The position numbers and the translations under genes are program-made. This document shows positions 22,408 to 32,099 of a stretch of DNA of 64,000 bases, one piece after another. The number at the start of each line of letters is the position of its first letter. Position 1 is the stretch's first letter. The notes beneath the pieces were generated by a model. That model saw only the letters and a list, made by a program, of their open reading frames with translations, searched no databases and was not told the DNA's origin. Origin of the DNA: Burkholderia pyrrocinia (lineage in GTDB: Bacteria; Pseudomonadota; Gammaproteobacteria; Burkholderiales; Burkholderiaceae); NCBI RefSeq assembly GCF_018417535.1, contig NZ_CP070977.1, positions 3,410,001-3,474,000 on the forward strand, in the 5' to 3' direction.

Positions 22408-23280
22408 TCAGGCGTCGCGTGCGTCGGGACTATAGCCGAGTTCGTAAGACAGTTTCTGTGCGCACGCGCGCAGCGCGGTGTCGATCTCGCCGCCCCACGC
22501 GATGTCGAACGAGCCTTCCTGGCCGAGCGCGACGATCGCGAGCGCGAGCTCGCCGACCGCGTCGAACACGGGCATGCAGAACGCATGGATCGTCGGCAGC
22601 AGCATCCCCTCGACGCGCGCGGCTTCGTGCTTGCGCACGTCGGCCAGCACCGCGTCGACCTCGTCGAGCGTGCGCGGGCCGCCGTGATGCGGCGAGCGGC
22701 GCGTATCGGCGAGTTCGCGCTCGAGCATCGCGGCGGTCTTGCTGCGCGGCAGGTACGCGGCGAACAGCAGCCCCGTCGCGGAGCCGAGCAGCGGCATCAC
22801 GTCGCCGAGCTTCAGCGACGCCTTCGCCGGATGGCTCGATTCCATCCAGTGCACGATCGTCGGCCCCTGGTTGCCCCACACCGCGATGCCGACCGTCTGG
22901 TCGAGGCGGTCGCGGAACTCGGTCAGCGCGATCCGCGCGAGCTTCACGCCGTCGACCCGCGCGAGCCGCGCGAGCCCCATCTGCAGCGCGAAGCCGCCGA
23001 GCTCGTAGCGACCCGATACAGGATCCTGCGACACGACGCCGAGCCGCGAGAAGCTGACCAGGTAGCGGTGTGCCTTCGCAGGGCTCATGCCCGCGCGCTG
23101 CGCGAGGTCGCGCAGCATCATCGCGCGCGGCTCGCTCGTCAGCACGTCGAGCAGGCGGAAGCCGACCTCGATCGACTGGATGCCGGAACGGACCTTCTCG
23201 CCGTGCTCGCCGGAGGCTGCATCGTCGGTGTCGGAGTCGGCGAGGTCGTCGTCGGGAAGCGGGCTGGCGGGCATGGGCAA
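22408..23280 (-). CDS. IclR-family transcriptional regulator
   Basis: A 290-aa regulator. Acidic N-terminal tail (to about residue 28), winged helix-turn-helix (about 35-95; LRDLAQRAGMSPAKAHRYLV), then the IclR effector-binding domain with GIAVWGNQGPTIVHW, a glycine-rich TGLLFAAYLP segment and a C-terminal FDAVGELALAIVALG. It is divergent from the FAH-family hydrolase gene (123-bp gap), so control of aromatic or organic-acid catabolism there is likely. A second ATG two codons later (23274) is an alternative start. Confidence 0.9.
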   Translation of the reverse strand: MPMPASPLPDDDLADSDTDDAASGEHGEKVRSGIQSIEVGFRLLDVLTSEPRAMMLRDLAQRAGMSPAKAHRYLVSFSRLGVVSQDPVSGRYELGGFALQMGLARLARVDGVKLARIALTEFRDRLDQTVGIAVWGNQGPTIVHWMESSHPAKASLKLGDVMPLLGSATGLLFAAYLPRSKTAAMLERELADTRRSPHHGGPRTLDEVDAVLADVRKHEAARVEGMLLPTIHAFCMPVFDAVGELALAIVALGQEGSFDIAWGGEIDTALRACAQKLSYELGYSPDARDA

Positions 23281-23403
23281 CGGGTGCGCGAAAATGCGGC
23301 AGGAATCGGGGCGAACACGGCATGCGCGATCGTCGCGCGCCGCATGGATTCACCATCGTAAAATAGATTCCTTCCATCGTCACTACAACGGCAGATTCCC
23401 CTT

Positions 23404-24396
23404 ATGAAACTTGCTTCGCTGAAGGACGGCACGCGCGACGGCCAGCTGATCGTCGTGTCGCGCGACCTGCACACCGCGGCGATCGCCGACGCGATCGCGC
23501 CGACGCTGCAGCGCGTCCTCGACGACTGGGCGTTCTACGCGCCGCAGCTGCGCGACCTGTACGACGCGCTGAACCACGGCCGCGCGCGCAACGCGTTCGC
23601 GTTCGATCCGGCCAACTGCATGGCGCCGCTGCCGCGCGCGTTCCAGTGGGCCGACGGCTCCGCGTACGTGAACCACGTCGAGCTCGTGCGCCGCGCGCGC
23701 GGCGCGGAGATGCCGCCCGAGTTCTGGACCGATCCGCTGATGTACCAGGGCGGCAGCGACGATTTCCTGGGGCCCCGCGACGACGTCGTGTGCCCGTCCG
23801 AGGAATGGGGCATCGATTTCGAGGCGGAAGTCGCGGTGATCACCGGCGACGTGCCGATGAGTGCATCGCCCGACGATGCGCTGAAGGCCGTGCGGCTCGT
23901 CACGCTCGTGAACGACGTGTCGCTGCGCAACCTGATCCCGGCCGAGCTCGCGAAGGGCTTCGGTTTCTTCCAGAGCAAGCCGGCCACCGCGTTCGCGCCG
24001 GTCGCGGTGACGCCCGACGAGCTCGGCGACGAATGGCGCGAAGGCCGCGTGCACCGACCGATGATCGTCCACTGGAACGGCAAGAAGGTCGGCCAGCCCG
24101 ATGCGGGCACCGACATGGTGTTCCACTTCGGCCAACTGGTCGCGCACGCGGCGAAGACGCGCAACCTGCGCGCCGGTTCGATCGTCGGCTCGGGCACCGT
24201 GTCGAACAAGGACGCGAAGCGCGGCTACTGCTGCATCGCCGAGAAGCGCTGCCTCGAGACGATCGAGCACGGCGCGCCGCAGACCGAATTCATGCGCTAC
24301 GGCGACACCGTGCGCATCGAGATGTTCGACGCGGCCGGCAAGTCGATCTTCGGCGCGATCGAGCAGTCGGTCGCACCGCCCGACGGCGCGGCGTAA
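23404..24396 (+). CDS. Fumarylacetoacetate hydrolase-family protein
   Basis: A 330-aa protein with the FAH catalytic fold. Metal ligands are suggested by EEWGIDFEAEVAVITGDV, with the conserved NDVSLRNL segment and the GSGTVSNKD loop. The FAH superfamily cleaves carbon-carbon bonds in acylpyruvates or isomerises and decarboxylates related diketo acids. A homogentisate-pathway FAH would be longer (about 420 aa), so this is the shorter FAA-hydrolase type of unknown substrate. Divergent from the IclR regulator. TAAAAT at 23359-23364 is a possible -10 element. Confidence 0.88.
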   Translation: MKLASLKDGTRDGQLIVVSRDLHTAAIADAIAPTLQRVLDDWAFYAPQLRDLYDALNHGRARNAFAFDPANCMAPLPRAFQWADGSAYVNHVELVRRARGAEMPPEFWTDPLMYQGGSDDFLGPRDDVVCPSEEWGIDFEAEVAVITGDVPMSASPDDALKAVRLVTLVNDVSLRNLIPAELAKGFGFFQSKPATAFAPVAVTPDELGDEWREGRVHRPMIVHWNGKKVGQPDAGTDMVFHFGQLVAHAAKTRNLRAGSIVGSGTVSNKDAKRGYCCIAEKRCLETIEHGAPQTEFMRYGDTVRIEMFDAAGKSIFGAIEQSVAPPDGAA

Positions 24397-24492
24397 GGCA
24401 CGCAGGGCACGCAACGCCCGCGCGCCGGGTTTCGCCTGATGTTTGCCCGCGCGGGCTTGGCTACACTCGATTCATGACTCCAGGAGCAGCGC

Positions 24493-25320
24493 ATGCCTGA
24501 TCTCGCCGCGTACGGCGGTTACGAAGCACTGAAGGTGACGCGCCGCGACCATGGCGTGCTCGATATCGTGATGAGCGGCGAGGGTGCGAACCGCAGCGGT
24601 CTCGCGACCGCGAACGCGCGCATGCATCGCGAGCTCGCCGATATCTGGCGCGACGTCGACCGCGATCCCGACACGCGCGTCGCGGTGATCCGCGGCGAAG
24701 GCAAGGGCTTCTCGGCGGGCGGCGACCTCGCGCTCGTCGAGGAGATGGCGAGCGACTTCGACGTGCGCGCCCGCGTGTGGCGCGAGGCGCGCGATCTCGT
24801 CTACAACGTGATCAACTGCAGCAAGCCGATCGTGTCGGCGATGCACGGCCCGGCCGTCGGCGCGGGGCTCGTCGCCGGGCTGCTCGCCGATATCTCGATC
24901 GCCGCGAAGGATGCGCGCATCATCGACGGCCATACGCGGCTCGGCGTCGCGGCCGGCGACCACGCGGCGATCGTGTGGCCGCTGCTGTGCGGGATGGCGA
25001 AGGCGAAGTACTACCTGCTGCTGTGCGAACCCGTGAGCGGCGCGGAAGCCGAGCGGATCGGCCTGGTGTCGCTCGCGGTCGAGCCGGCCGACCTGCTGCC
25101 GAAGGCGTACGAAGTGGCCGAGCGGCTCGCGCACGGTTCGCAATCGGCGATCCGCTGGACCAAGTACGCGCTGAACAACTGGCTGCGCACGGCCGGGCCG
25201 ACCTTCGATACGTCGCTCGCGCTCGAATTCATGGGCTTCTCGGGGCCCGACGTGCAGGAGGGCATCCGTTCGCTGCGCGAGCGGCGCCCGCCCGACTTCC
25301 CCGGTGACGCGCCGTTCTGA
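24493..25320 (+). CDS. Enoyl-CoA hydratase/isomerase family protein
   Basis: A 275-aa crotonase-fold enzyme. Oxyanion-hole segments are [14 protein letters not shown] and [18 protein letters not shown]. The glutamate pair of classical hydratases is not clearly conserved (sequence [17 protein letters not shown]), so isomerase, decarboxylase or hydrolase activity is equally possible. It lies 96 bp downstream of the FAH-family gene on the same strand and may share its regulation by the IclR protein. AGGAG lies 8 nt before the ATG. Confidence 0.87.
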   Translation: MPDLAAYGGYEALKVTRRDHGVLDIVMSGEGANRSGLATANARMHRELADIWRDVDRDPDTRVAVIRGEGKGFSAGGDLALVEEMASDFDVRARVWREARDLVYNVINCSKPIVSAMHGPAVGAGLVAGLLADISIAAKDARIIDGHTRLGVAAGDHAAIVWPLLCGMAKAKYYLLLCEPVSGAEAERIGLVSLAVEPADLLPKAYEVAERLAHGSQSAIRWTKYALNNWLRTAGPTFDTSLALEFMGFSGPDVQEGIRSLRERRPPDFPGDAPF

Positions 25321-25397
25321 CGCGCTATGATCGAACCACGCGCGGCTGCGCGACGCACGGCGGCCGCCTCGCTCCCCCAGTCAACCAGGACGCCCGT

Positions 25398-26144
25398 ATG
25401 ACGACCGATGCCTCCGGCTCCAACCCTTTCGCCGGCTTCGCCGGCTTCAAGCCCGCCGACATGATGGACCGGATGTGGGACATGATGCGGATGTCGCCGT
25501 TCGGCGGGATCACGCCGTTTCCGGGCGCCACGCAAGGGCTGCCGCCGTCGCTGTCGAGCATGTCCGACATGATGGCGCCGCTCACGAGCGTCGAGGAACT
25601 CGACAAGCGGATCACCGATCTGCGCGCGGTCGAGCAGTGGCTGAAGCTCAATCTCGGGATGCTGCAGTCCGCGATCCAGGCGCTTGAAGTGCAGCGCGCG
25701 ACGCTCGCGACGCTGCGTGCGTTCGGCGCGTTCGCGCAAAGCTCGATGTCGGCGGCCGAGGAGGCGGCCGTCGCGGCGGCGCATGCGGCGAAAGCCGCGT
25801 CGGCGTCGCCGGACGGCGCGGCTTCCGCGTTCGCCACGGATGCGCCGCCGGAAGGCGACGCCGCGCAGCAGGCCTTCGACCCGGCCGGCTGGTGGAACCT
25901 GCTGCAGTCGCAGTTCAACCAGCTCGCGAGCCTCGCGATGGCGCAGCCGGGCATGCAGCCCGCGGCGCCGGCCGACGCGCCGCCGGATGCGGCCGCACCG
26001 CCGGAGCAGGCCGCGAAGCCTGCGCCGGCCGCCGCCGCGCCGCGCAAGCCCGCGGCGAAGCGCGCGAAGCCGGCCGATTCGGCCGCGGCGCGCGCGGCGG
26101 CCGCCTCGTCGCCCGCAACCCGTCCGCCGAAGCGCTCGACGTGA
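25398..26144 (+). CDS. phaM: Polyhydroxyalkanoate granule protein PhaM
   Basis: A 248-aa protein. The N-terminal region (FAGFKPADMMDRMWDMMRMS) and the coiled-coil helix ELDKRITDLRAVEQWLKLN are typical of PhaM. The C-terminus (from about residue 195) is Ala/Pro/Lys-rich, like the histone-type DNA-binding tail by which PhaM of Cupriavidus necator binds nucleoid DNA while its N-terminus activates PHA synthase PhaC1. Acts on the surface of PHB granules, linking them to the chromosome. Followed by the patatin gene on the same strand. Confidence 0.9.
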   Translation: MTTDASGSNPFAGFAGFKPADMMDRMWDMMRMSPFGGITPFPGATQGLPPSLSSMSDMMAPLTSVEELDKRITDLRAVEQWLKLNLGMLQSAIQALEVQRATLATLRAFGAFAQSSMSAAEEAAVAAAHAAKAASASPDGAASAFATDAPPEGDAAQQAFDPAGWWNLLQSQFNQLASLAMAQPGMQPAAPADAPPDAAAPPEQAAKPAPAAAAPRKPAAKRAKPADSAAARAAAASSPATRPPKRST

Positions 26145-26168
26145 CGCGGCACAGGTAGCAGGTCGATC

Positions 26169-27395
26169 ATGCGGCTCGCGCTCGTTCTGATGGGAGGCGG
26201 CGCGCGTGCCGCCTATCAGGTCGGCGTGCTGAAGGCGCTGGCCGAGATCGCGCGCGAGGCCGATCCGAACCGGCACACGTTGCCGTTCGCGGTCGTGTGC
26301 GGCTCATCGGCCGGCGCGATCAACGCGACGTCGATCGCGAGCCACGCGGACGACTTTTCGCACGGCGTGCGGCGCCTGCTCGAATTCTGGGAGCCGCTGC
26401 GCGCCGACTACGTGTATCGCACCGACTGGCTCGGCGTCGCGGCCGCCGGCGCGCGCTGGCTCGCGGCGATGACGTTCGGCTGGGCGTCCCGCCGTTCACC
26501 GCGCGGGCTGCTCGACAACACGCCGCTCGCGCACCTGCTGCACCGCGAACTGAGCTTCCACCGGATCGAGCAGATGCTCGAGGCGCGCCTGCTGCACGCG
26601 CTCGCGGTGACGGCGCTCAGCTATTCGAGCGGCCGGCACCTCACGTTCTACCAGGCGGCCGAGCCGATCCAGGCGTGGCGGCGCGCGCAGCGCACCGCGC
26701 GGCTCGTCGACCTGTCGGCGTCGCACCTGCTCGCGTCGTCGGCCATTCCGTTCGTGTTTCCGGCCGTGCCGCTCGTGCTCGACGGGCAGATCGAGTACTT
26801 CGGCGACGGTTCGATCCGGCAGATCGCGCCGCTGTCGCCGGCGATCCACTTCGGCGCGGACCGGATCGTCGTCGTCGGCGCGGCCGACCCGCGGCCCGAG
26901 ATTCCGGCCGCGAACGGCGCCGGGCTGGTGCGCGGCTATCCGACGCTCGCGCAGATCGGCCAGCAGGTACTCGCGAGCGTGTTCCTCGACTCGATCGGCT
27001 CGGACATCGAACGGATCGAGCACATCAACCGGATGATCGAGCACCTGCCGCACCAGGTCGAGGTGGACAGCGGCTGGCGGCATGTCGACGTGCTCGCGAT
27101 CGCGCCGTCCGAGCGCATCGAGCTGATCGCCGCGAAGCACCTGAAGCAGATGCCGGCGGCGATGCGCGGGCTGCTCGGCGCGGTCGGCGGCAGCCAGCCG
27201 GCCGGCGCGTCGTTCGCGAGCTACCTGTTGTTCGAGGAGGCGTTCACGCGCGAACTCATCGAGCTCGGCTACGGCGACGGGCGCGCGCAGCGCGACACGC
27301 TCGCCGGCTGGATCGCGCAGGCGGACGGCGGCAGCGCGCCGGCAGCCGGCACGCCGCCGGAAGACGGCCTGGCGACGGGCGAAATACGGGTCTGA
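26169..27395 (+). CDS. Patatin-like phospholipase
   Basis: A 408-aa serine lipid hydrolase. The patatin oxyanion motif GGGARAAYQVGVLKAL is at residues 10-25, the nucleophile elbow is CGSSAGAIN (about residue 45) and the catalytic Asp is in FGDGSIRQ (about residue 220), followed by a C-terminal DUF3734-type extension with HQVEVDSGWRHVDVLAI. No signal peptide. Only 24 bp after phaM; a link to granule lipid or PHB turnover is speculation. Confidence 0.9.
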   Translation: MRLALVLMGGGARAAYQVGVLKALAEIAREADPNRHTLPFAVVCGSSAGAINATSIASHADDFSHGVRRLLEFWEPLRADYVYRTDWLGVAAAGARWLAAMTFGWASRRSPRGLLDNTPLAHLLHRELSFHRIEQMLEARLLHALAVTALSYSSGRHLTFYQAAEPIQAWRRAQRTARLVDLSASHLLASSAIPFVFPAVPLVLDGQIEYFGDGSIRQIAPLSPAIHFGADRIVVVGAADPRPEIPAANGAGLVRGYPTLAQIGQQVLASVFLDSIGSDIERIEHINRMIEHLPHQVEVDSGWRHVDVLAIAPSERIELIAAKHLKQMPAAMRGLLGAVGGSQPAGASFASYLLFEEAFTRELIELGYGDGRAQRDTLAGWIAQADGGSAPAAGTPPEDGLATGEIRV

Positions 27396-27871
27396 TGCGC
27401 GTGGATGGCGCGAGGTTGCACGGGGTTGCGTTTTTGCGACGGTTGGCCGCGACCGATCGCCGCACCGCGATGGGCGGCGCGCGGCCCGGCAGGCGTCTCG
27501 GAACCGTCATGCACGCGTGATATCATGGCCGCCGCCGTATACACCATATCGAGCAACCCGCCGATCCGGCATCCGCACGGGAACCCTTCCGGGGGCCCGC
27601 CTGGGGCAGGGGACGGGCTCGCCAACGAGCCGGCCAGCGCCGGCCCCCAACTCAGGCAAGCGCGGCCGGTTCCGTTGAACGGAGCGTGGCTGCGGCATGT
27701 CGCAACGGCGGCGGCGCGGCCGCCCGGCTGCCGGACGTGGAATCCGCGTCCGGAGGGTCGGTTTCACGCGTAAAATTACAGTCTTGGCTGCAAAAAGCGC
27801 GCTTGGTGCGCTTTCGCGGCAACAGTCACGTTTAGAGAAGTCGCATTGCGCAGAACAGGGGTGGGACCATC
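27396..27871. other. 476-bp GC-rich intergenic region with several perfect hairpins
   Basis: No gene is supported. Exact stem-loops are present at 27616-27631 (GGCTCG-CCAA-CGAGCC), 27731-27753 (CCGGACG-N9-CGTCCGG) and 27794-27814 (AAAGCGC-N7-GCGCTTT). TAAAAT at 27771-27776 may be the -10 of the ferritin-like gene, which would place the last hairpin in its mRNA leader. GATATCAT near 27518 is another promoter-like element. Confidence 0.5.
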
Positions 27872-28750
27872 ATGAACACGATGCTTTATCCGGAACTTTA
27901 CAGGTCGCTCGAAGCCGTCCGCTGGGACATGGAGAAGGACATTCCGTGGGACAAGTTCGACGCTTCGCTGCTCACCGACGAGCAGGCGAAGACGATCAAG
28001 ATGAACGCGATCACCGAATGGTCGGCGCTGCCCGCGACGGAAATGTTCCTGCGCGACAACCAGCACGACAGCGACTTTTCCGCGTTCATGAGCGTGTGGT
28101 TCTTCGAGGAGCAGAAGCATTCGCTCGTGCTGATGGAATACCTGCGCCGCTTCAAACCGGAAATGGTGCCGACCGAAGAGGAACTGCACGCGGTGCGCTT
28201 CCAGTTCGATCCGGCGCCGCCGCTCGAGACGCTGATGCTGCACTTCTGCGGCGAGATCCGCCTGAATCACTGGTACCGCTGCGCGGCCGACTGGCATACC
28301 GAGCCCGTCATCAAGCAGATCTACGAAACGATTTCGCGCGATGAAGCGCGCCACGGCGGCGCGTACCTGCGCTACATGAAGAAGGCGCTGAACAACTGCG
28401 GCGACGTCGCGCGTGCCGCGTTCGCGAAGATCGGCGTGCTGATGGCGTCGGCGCGCCGCACCGAGAAGCCGCTGCACCCGACCAACCTGCACGTGAACCA
28501 GGCGCTGTTCCCGCGCGACACCGTGCAGTCGCGCCTGCCCGATCCGGAATGGCTCGAACGCTGGCTCGACGAGCAGATCCGTTTCGACGGCGAGTGGGAA
28601 AAGAAGGTTGTCGAGCGCATCCTGCACAACCTGTCGATCCTGTTCGAACGCACGTTCGCGACCGCGCAGGAGCTGAATCGCTATCGCAAGGAAGTCACCG
28701 GCCGCCTGCAGGCCGAAAGCGGCCCGTCGTCGGCCGCGCAGCCGGCCTGA
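27872..28750 (+). CDS. Ferritin-like diiron protein
   Basis: A 292-aa all-helical protein. Metal-binding motifs of the ferritin-like/diiron oxygenase fold are visible: an early Glu in NAITEWSALPATEMFL, the ExxH of WFFEEQKHSLVLME, a Glu in HFCGEIRLNHWY and the second ExxH within ISRDEARHGGAYL. Resembles acyl-ACP desaturase or AurF-type oxygenases in fold; the function of this group is unknown. Transcribed alone, with a strong terminator downstream. Confidence 0.85.
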   Translation: MNTMLYPELYRSLEAVRWDMEKDIPWDKFDASLLTDEQAKTIKMNAITEWSALPATEMFLRDNQHDSDFSAFMSVWFFEEQKHSLVLMEYLRRFKPEMVPTEEELHAVRFQFDPAPPLETLMLHFCGEIRLNHWYRCAADWHTEPVIKQIYETISRDEARHGGAYLRYMKKALNNCGDVARAAFAKIGVLMASARRTEKPLHPTNLHVNQALFPRDTVQSRLPDPEWLERWLDEQIRFDGEWEKKVVERILHNLSILFERTFATAQELNRYRKEVTGRLQAESGPSSAAQPA

Positions 28751-28818
28751 GGCCGGCAGGCGCCACCGCCGGCGTGAATCGCGCCGGCCGCGTTGCGCCG
28801 TTCCGCGTCCGTTGCATG

Positions 28819-28851
28819 AAGCCCGCCCGGCCGGTCCGGCGGGCTTTTTAT
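28819..28851 (+). terminator. Intrinsic terminator of the ferritin-like gene
   Basis: GCCCGCC (28821-28827) and GGCGGGC (28838-28844) enclose a 10-nt loop and are followed by TTTTT. Confidence 0.9.
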
Positions 28852-28922
28852 CTGGCGCCGCCGCCGGATCCTGCCGCCGGGTCTGCCGCACGCGCCATCG
28901 TTCATTCCGTCCGATCTCCATC

Positions 28923-29408
28923 ATGTCCGCCACCTTCGAACGCAAGCTGATTACCCGTGATGCCCTCGTCGCCCTGCGCGCGTCGCTGCCGTCGCCCGTC
29001 GTGTTCACCAACGGCGTATTCGACATCCTGCATCGCGGCCACGTCACGTATCTCGCCGACGCGAAAGCGCTCGGCGCGTGCCTGATCGTCGGCGTGAACT
29101 GCGACGCGTCGGTGCGCATGCTCGGCAAGGGCGACGACCGGCCGATCAACCGCGAGGACGACCGCGCGGCGCTGCTCGCGGCGCTGGAAAGCGTCGACTG
29201 GGTCGTGAAGTTCGAGGAACAGACGCCGGTGTCGCTGATCGAGGCCATCCGTCCGGACATCCTCGTGAAGGGCGGCGACTACGACATGGATGCGCTGCCG
29301 GAATCGGCGCTCGTGCGCGGCTGGGGCGGCCGCGCGCTGGCGATTCCGTTCGAGCACGATCGCTCGACCACCGCGTTGCTGAAGAAGGTGCGCGCGCAGC
29401 AGTCCTGA
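28923..29408 (+). CDS. rfaE2: D-glycero-beta-D-manno-heptose 1-phosphate adenylyltransferase
   Basis: A 161-aa nucleotidyltransferase equivalent to the C-terminal half of E. coli HldE. The cytidylyltransferase signature is NGVFDILHRGHVTYLADA; the KGGDYDMDALPE segment and C-terminal FEHDRSTTALLKKV are diagnostic. It makes ADP-heptose for the LPS inner core. As expected for Burkholderia, kinase and adenylyltransferase are separate genes; the kinase (hldA) is not in this window. ATG at 28923 gives the family N-terminus. Confidence 0.95.
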   Translation: MSATFERKLITRDALVALRASLPSPVVFTNGVFDILHRGHVTYLADAKALGACLIVGVNCDASVRMLGKGDDRPINREDDRAALLAALESVDWVVKFEEQTPVSLIEAIRPDILVKGGDYDMDALPESALVRGWGGRALAIPFEHDRSTTALLKKVRAQQS

Positions 29409-29424
29409 GCGCGGGCCGGTGCCG

Positions 29425-29667
29425 TCAGGGCGCGGATGCCGCGAGCGGCTCGGCCGTGACGGCCGCCGGCGCGATCGGGCCGCCGACGGCGGGCTGGTCG
29501 GTCGCCTGCGCCAGCGGCGTCACGTGCAGCGCATCGGGGCGCACCTGCCGCGACAGCACGCCCGGTTCGCGCGGGCCGGCCGCCGGCAGCGGCCCGAACA
29601 CGCCGCGCGCCACTACGAACGCGAGCATGTTGGCGAGAAAGAGAACAGCGATCAGCCAGCGCAGCAT
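29425..29667 (-). CDS. Small single-pass membrane protein
   Basis: An 80-aa protein with one hydrophobic N-terminal helix (LRWLIAVLFLANMLAFVVA) and a Pro/Ala-rich extracytoplasmic tail; possibly an uncleaved signal anchor. AAGGAG precedes the ATG with good spacing, which supports translation. It follows coaX on the same strand after 238 bp. Not recognised; function unknown. Confidence 0.65.
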   Translation of the reverse strand: MLRWLIAVLFLANMLAFVVARGVFGPLPAAGPREPGVLSRQVRPDALHVTPLAQATDQPAVGGPIAPAAVTAEPLAASAP

Positions 29668-29905
29668 CGTCGAAACTCCTTTTCGTTGTTCAGTCGTTCA
29701 CTCGGATCGGCCGCATGGCCGGCCTTTTCATGGTTTCCGTGACTGTTCGCAATAGTCAGGCAACGCACCTGCGACCTTAGCCGCGCGGACGGCCTGCCGT
29801 CTGTATCGCCGTGGCGGCGCGCACTTCCCTACCGTCACCGCGACGCAGTCCTGCATGGACATTCGTCGAGACCACCGCCGCGACGGCGAAGCCGGCAAAT
29901 TTCTG

Positions 29906-30694
29906 TCAACCCTGCGCGATTGCTTCCGCGGCGATCAGCGCGAGCCCGGACAGGATCAACGCGTCGTGCCGCGTATGCGGGACCGTCAGCGCACGCGCGA
30001 CGTCGTCCGCCGCGCCGCCGGCCAGCACGAGCCGTACGGGCGCCTGCCACGCGGCGGCGAGATCGCGCCACGCGCGTTCGATCAGCCCGGCCTGCGCGTA
30101 CAGGCAGCCGGCCGACAGCGAGCGCGGCGTATCGACCTGGAACGGCTCGGCCTGCGCGCCCGCGAGCAGCCCGCTCGCGATGTCGGTGGTCAGCGTCGGC
30201 AACTGCGCGGTGTGCGTGCCGAGCGCGCGCATCATCAGTGCCCAGCCCGGCGCGATCAGCCCGCCCGTGAAGCGGCCGTCCGCGCGCAGCGCCTCGAGCG
30301 TCGTCGCGGTACCGAACGTCGCGATCAGCAGGTGCTCGCCCGGAAAGGCCGCGCGCGCGCCGATCAGGCCGGCCCAGCGGTCGCTGCCGAGTTGTTCGGG
30401 CGTCGTATAGCCGTTCGTCACGCCGCATTGCGTGTGATGCGAGCGTATCGTCGTGCGCGGCAGGTCCGGCCAGTGCGCATCGAGCAGCGCGTCGAGCCGC
30501 GCGGCCACGTCGGCGCCCGCGACGTTCGAGATCCATGCGCCGCGTGGACGCGGCAGGTTCGACCAGTCGGGATCGGCGCCGCCGTCGCGCGTGTGGCCGA
30601 ACGCGCCCGTGTCGACGAGCGTGCGCCGCGCATCGGCGAGCGCCCACTTGATCCGGCTGTTGCCGGCGTCGATCAGCAGGTGCGGCTCGCTCAT
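29906..30694 (-). CDS. coaX: Type III pantothenate kinase
   Basis: A 262-aa cytoplasmic kinase for the first step of coenzyme A synthesis. Family motifs: N-terminal phosphate loop [14 protein letters not shown], the [11 protein letters not shown] segment (about residue 110), and [11 protein letters not shown] (about 135). Type III enzymes need a monovalent cation and are not feedback inhibited by CoA. Its ATG overlaps the birA stop codon (ATGA), indicating translational coupling, an arrangement usual in Burkholderia. Confidence 0.96.
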   Translation of the reverse strand: MSEPHLLIDAGNSRIKWALADARRTLVDTGAFGHTRDGGADPDWSNLPRPRGAWISNVAGADVAARLDALLDAHWPDLPRTTIRSHHTQCGVTNGYTTPEQLGSDRWAGLIGARAAFPGEHLLIATFGTATTLEALRADGRFTGGLIAPGWALMMRALGTHTAQLPTLTTDIASGLLAGAQAEPFQVDTPRSLSAGCLYAQAGLIERAWRDLAAAWQAPVRLVLAGGAADDVARALTVPHTRHDALILSGLALIAAEAIAQG

Positions 30695-31611
30695 TGCGCT
30701 TCGCGCAGCGACACGTCGCCGGCCGCGATCGCCTGCACGCCGTTCGGCGTGTCGAGCAGCAACTGGCCGGTCGCATCGATGCCGGTCGCGATGCCGCGCG
30801 CGCGTTCGACACCCTGTTCGAGCAGTACGACTTCGCGCCCCGCGTACGCGTGCAGCGCGTGCCAGCGCGGCAGGAACGGCGCGAGCCCGTCGGCGCCGAA
30901 CTGTGCGAGCGCGGGCGTGAGCGCGTTCAGCGACGCAGCGAGCGTATCGGTGAGGTTCGCCGATGCACACGCGATCGACAGCGCGGCCGGCGGCAGCCCG
31001 CTCGCGAGCGTCGCATCGCGCGCGCGCAGCGCGTCGACCTGCGCGGCGACGGCTTCCGCGCCGCGCACGTTGATGCCAAAGCCGATCACGACGGCGGTCG
31101 CGTCGGCGGTGGTCCAGACGGTTTCGATCAGGATCCCGGCGAGCTTGCCGACGATGCGCGGCGTGCCGTCGTCGGTGGCCGTCAGCAGCAGGTCGTTCGG
31201 CCATTTGAGCGCGACGCGCGTACGGGCGTCGAGCGGCAGCGTGGCCAGCCCTTCGGCGAGCGCGACGCCGATCGCGATGCTGAGGCCGCCGAGCGCGTCG
31301 ACGGGGCGCGGCACGATGCAGCCGACCGAGCACAGCAGCGCGTTGCCGGGCTGCGCGAACCACGGGCGGCCCTGCCGGCCACGGCCGGCGGTCTGCTCGA
31401 ACGCAACGCGAACGAGCGGCGCGGGCAACGCGTTCGCGCTGCGCGGCAGCGCCTTGAGCCGTGTCGCGACGTCGGCGTTGGTCGAGCCGGTGGCGGCGAC
31501 GATGTCGAGCGGCCACGCACGCGGCGCGGCGTCCAGGTGCGCGTCGAGCCGGTTGCGCGCGATGTGCGCGTCGCCGGAATCGGGCGTGTCGGAGGAGGTG
31601 GGGGCGTTCAT
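30691..31611 (-). CDS. birA: Biotin--[acetyl-CoA-carboxylase] ligase
   Basis: A 306-aa enzyme that activates biotin with ATP and attaches it to carboxylase lysines. The biotinyl-AMP loop [14 protein letters not shown] and the KWPNDLL motif are present, with a C-terminal SH3-like domain. The N-terminal region (about 50 aa) does not look like the helix-turn-helix repressor domain of E. coli BirA, so it is probably catalytic only. Operon with coaX by a 4-bp overlap. Confidence 0.95.
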   Translation of the reverse strand: MNAPTSSDTPDSGDAHIARNRLDAHLDAAPRAWPLDIVAATGSTNADVATRLKALPRSANALPAPLVRVAFEQTAGRGRQGRPWFAQPGNALLCSVGCIVPRPVDALGGLSIAIGVALAEGLATLPLDARTRVALKWPNDLLLTATDDGTPRIVGKLAGILIETVWTTADATAVVIGFGINVRGAEAVAAQVDALRARDATLASGLPPAALSIACASANLTDTLAASLNALTPALAQFGADGLAPFLPRWHALHAYAGREVVLLEQGVERARGIATGIDATGQLLLDTPNGVQAIAAGDVSLREAQ

Positions 31612-31922
31612 GGTGACTATTGTAGCGACAGGGGGCGGGGGCGCGTCGGGAAGCGGGCAAGTCTGTTGGATTATCGCGCGCGACTGTCGTGACGCGTTTG
31701 GCTCGCATTTTGTGTCCGCTGGCTTGGACGCGGAGGATCTGTGTGGACGTGCATTGCCGAAGTCCTGGAAATCCTATCTGGATCCATAGTATTGTCAAAA
31801 CATAATCGACTTATGCCAGTTGATTAGGATTTCGAATTCGTCTTATTGATTCTCGTTGTTCGATGGCGCATTTTTATACGGCGAGATCCTCGCAACATCA
31901 ATGACGAAAGGAAATCCAGACG
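31612..31922. other. Left edge of a low-GC segment; no gene recognised
   Basis: From about 31650 the base composition becomes markedly more AT-rich than the surrounding chromosome. The stretch has runs such as TTGTCAAAACATAATC and TTTTTATAC that could hold promoters for the PAAR-M35 genes, but no element is clear enough to assign. No repeat or attachment site was found. Confidence 0.5.
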
Positions 31923-32099
31923 ATGAATAGTCGCAGGCAACGGTTACCAGCGTCCTCCTCATTCGCTATCGCTTGGTTGGCCGTGCATGGCGAGAGTGGC
32001 GTCCAGATCCGGACGGGACAATTCGCCGGACGCGGAGCGGCCCACTGCCGTGCCGGCGCGAACCACTGGAGCGCGACGTATCGCGGTACGCCCGCATGA
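31923..32099 (+). CDS. Short ORF coupled to the PAAR gene (possible leader or remnant)
   Basis: A 58-codon frame starting at ATG 31923 with GAAAGGAAA about 10 nt upstream, and ending in an ATGA overlap with the PAAR start at 32096. The product (starting MNSRRQRLPASSSFAIAWLA) has a weakly hydrophobic N-terminal stretch and no recognisable domain. Good signal placement suggests it is translated and could couple translation of PAAR, or it may be what is left of a longer upstream gene. Uncertain. Confidence 0.4.
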   Translation: MNSRRQRLPASSSFAIAWLAVHGESGVQIRTGQFAGRGAAHCRAGANHWSATYRGTPA

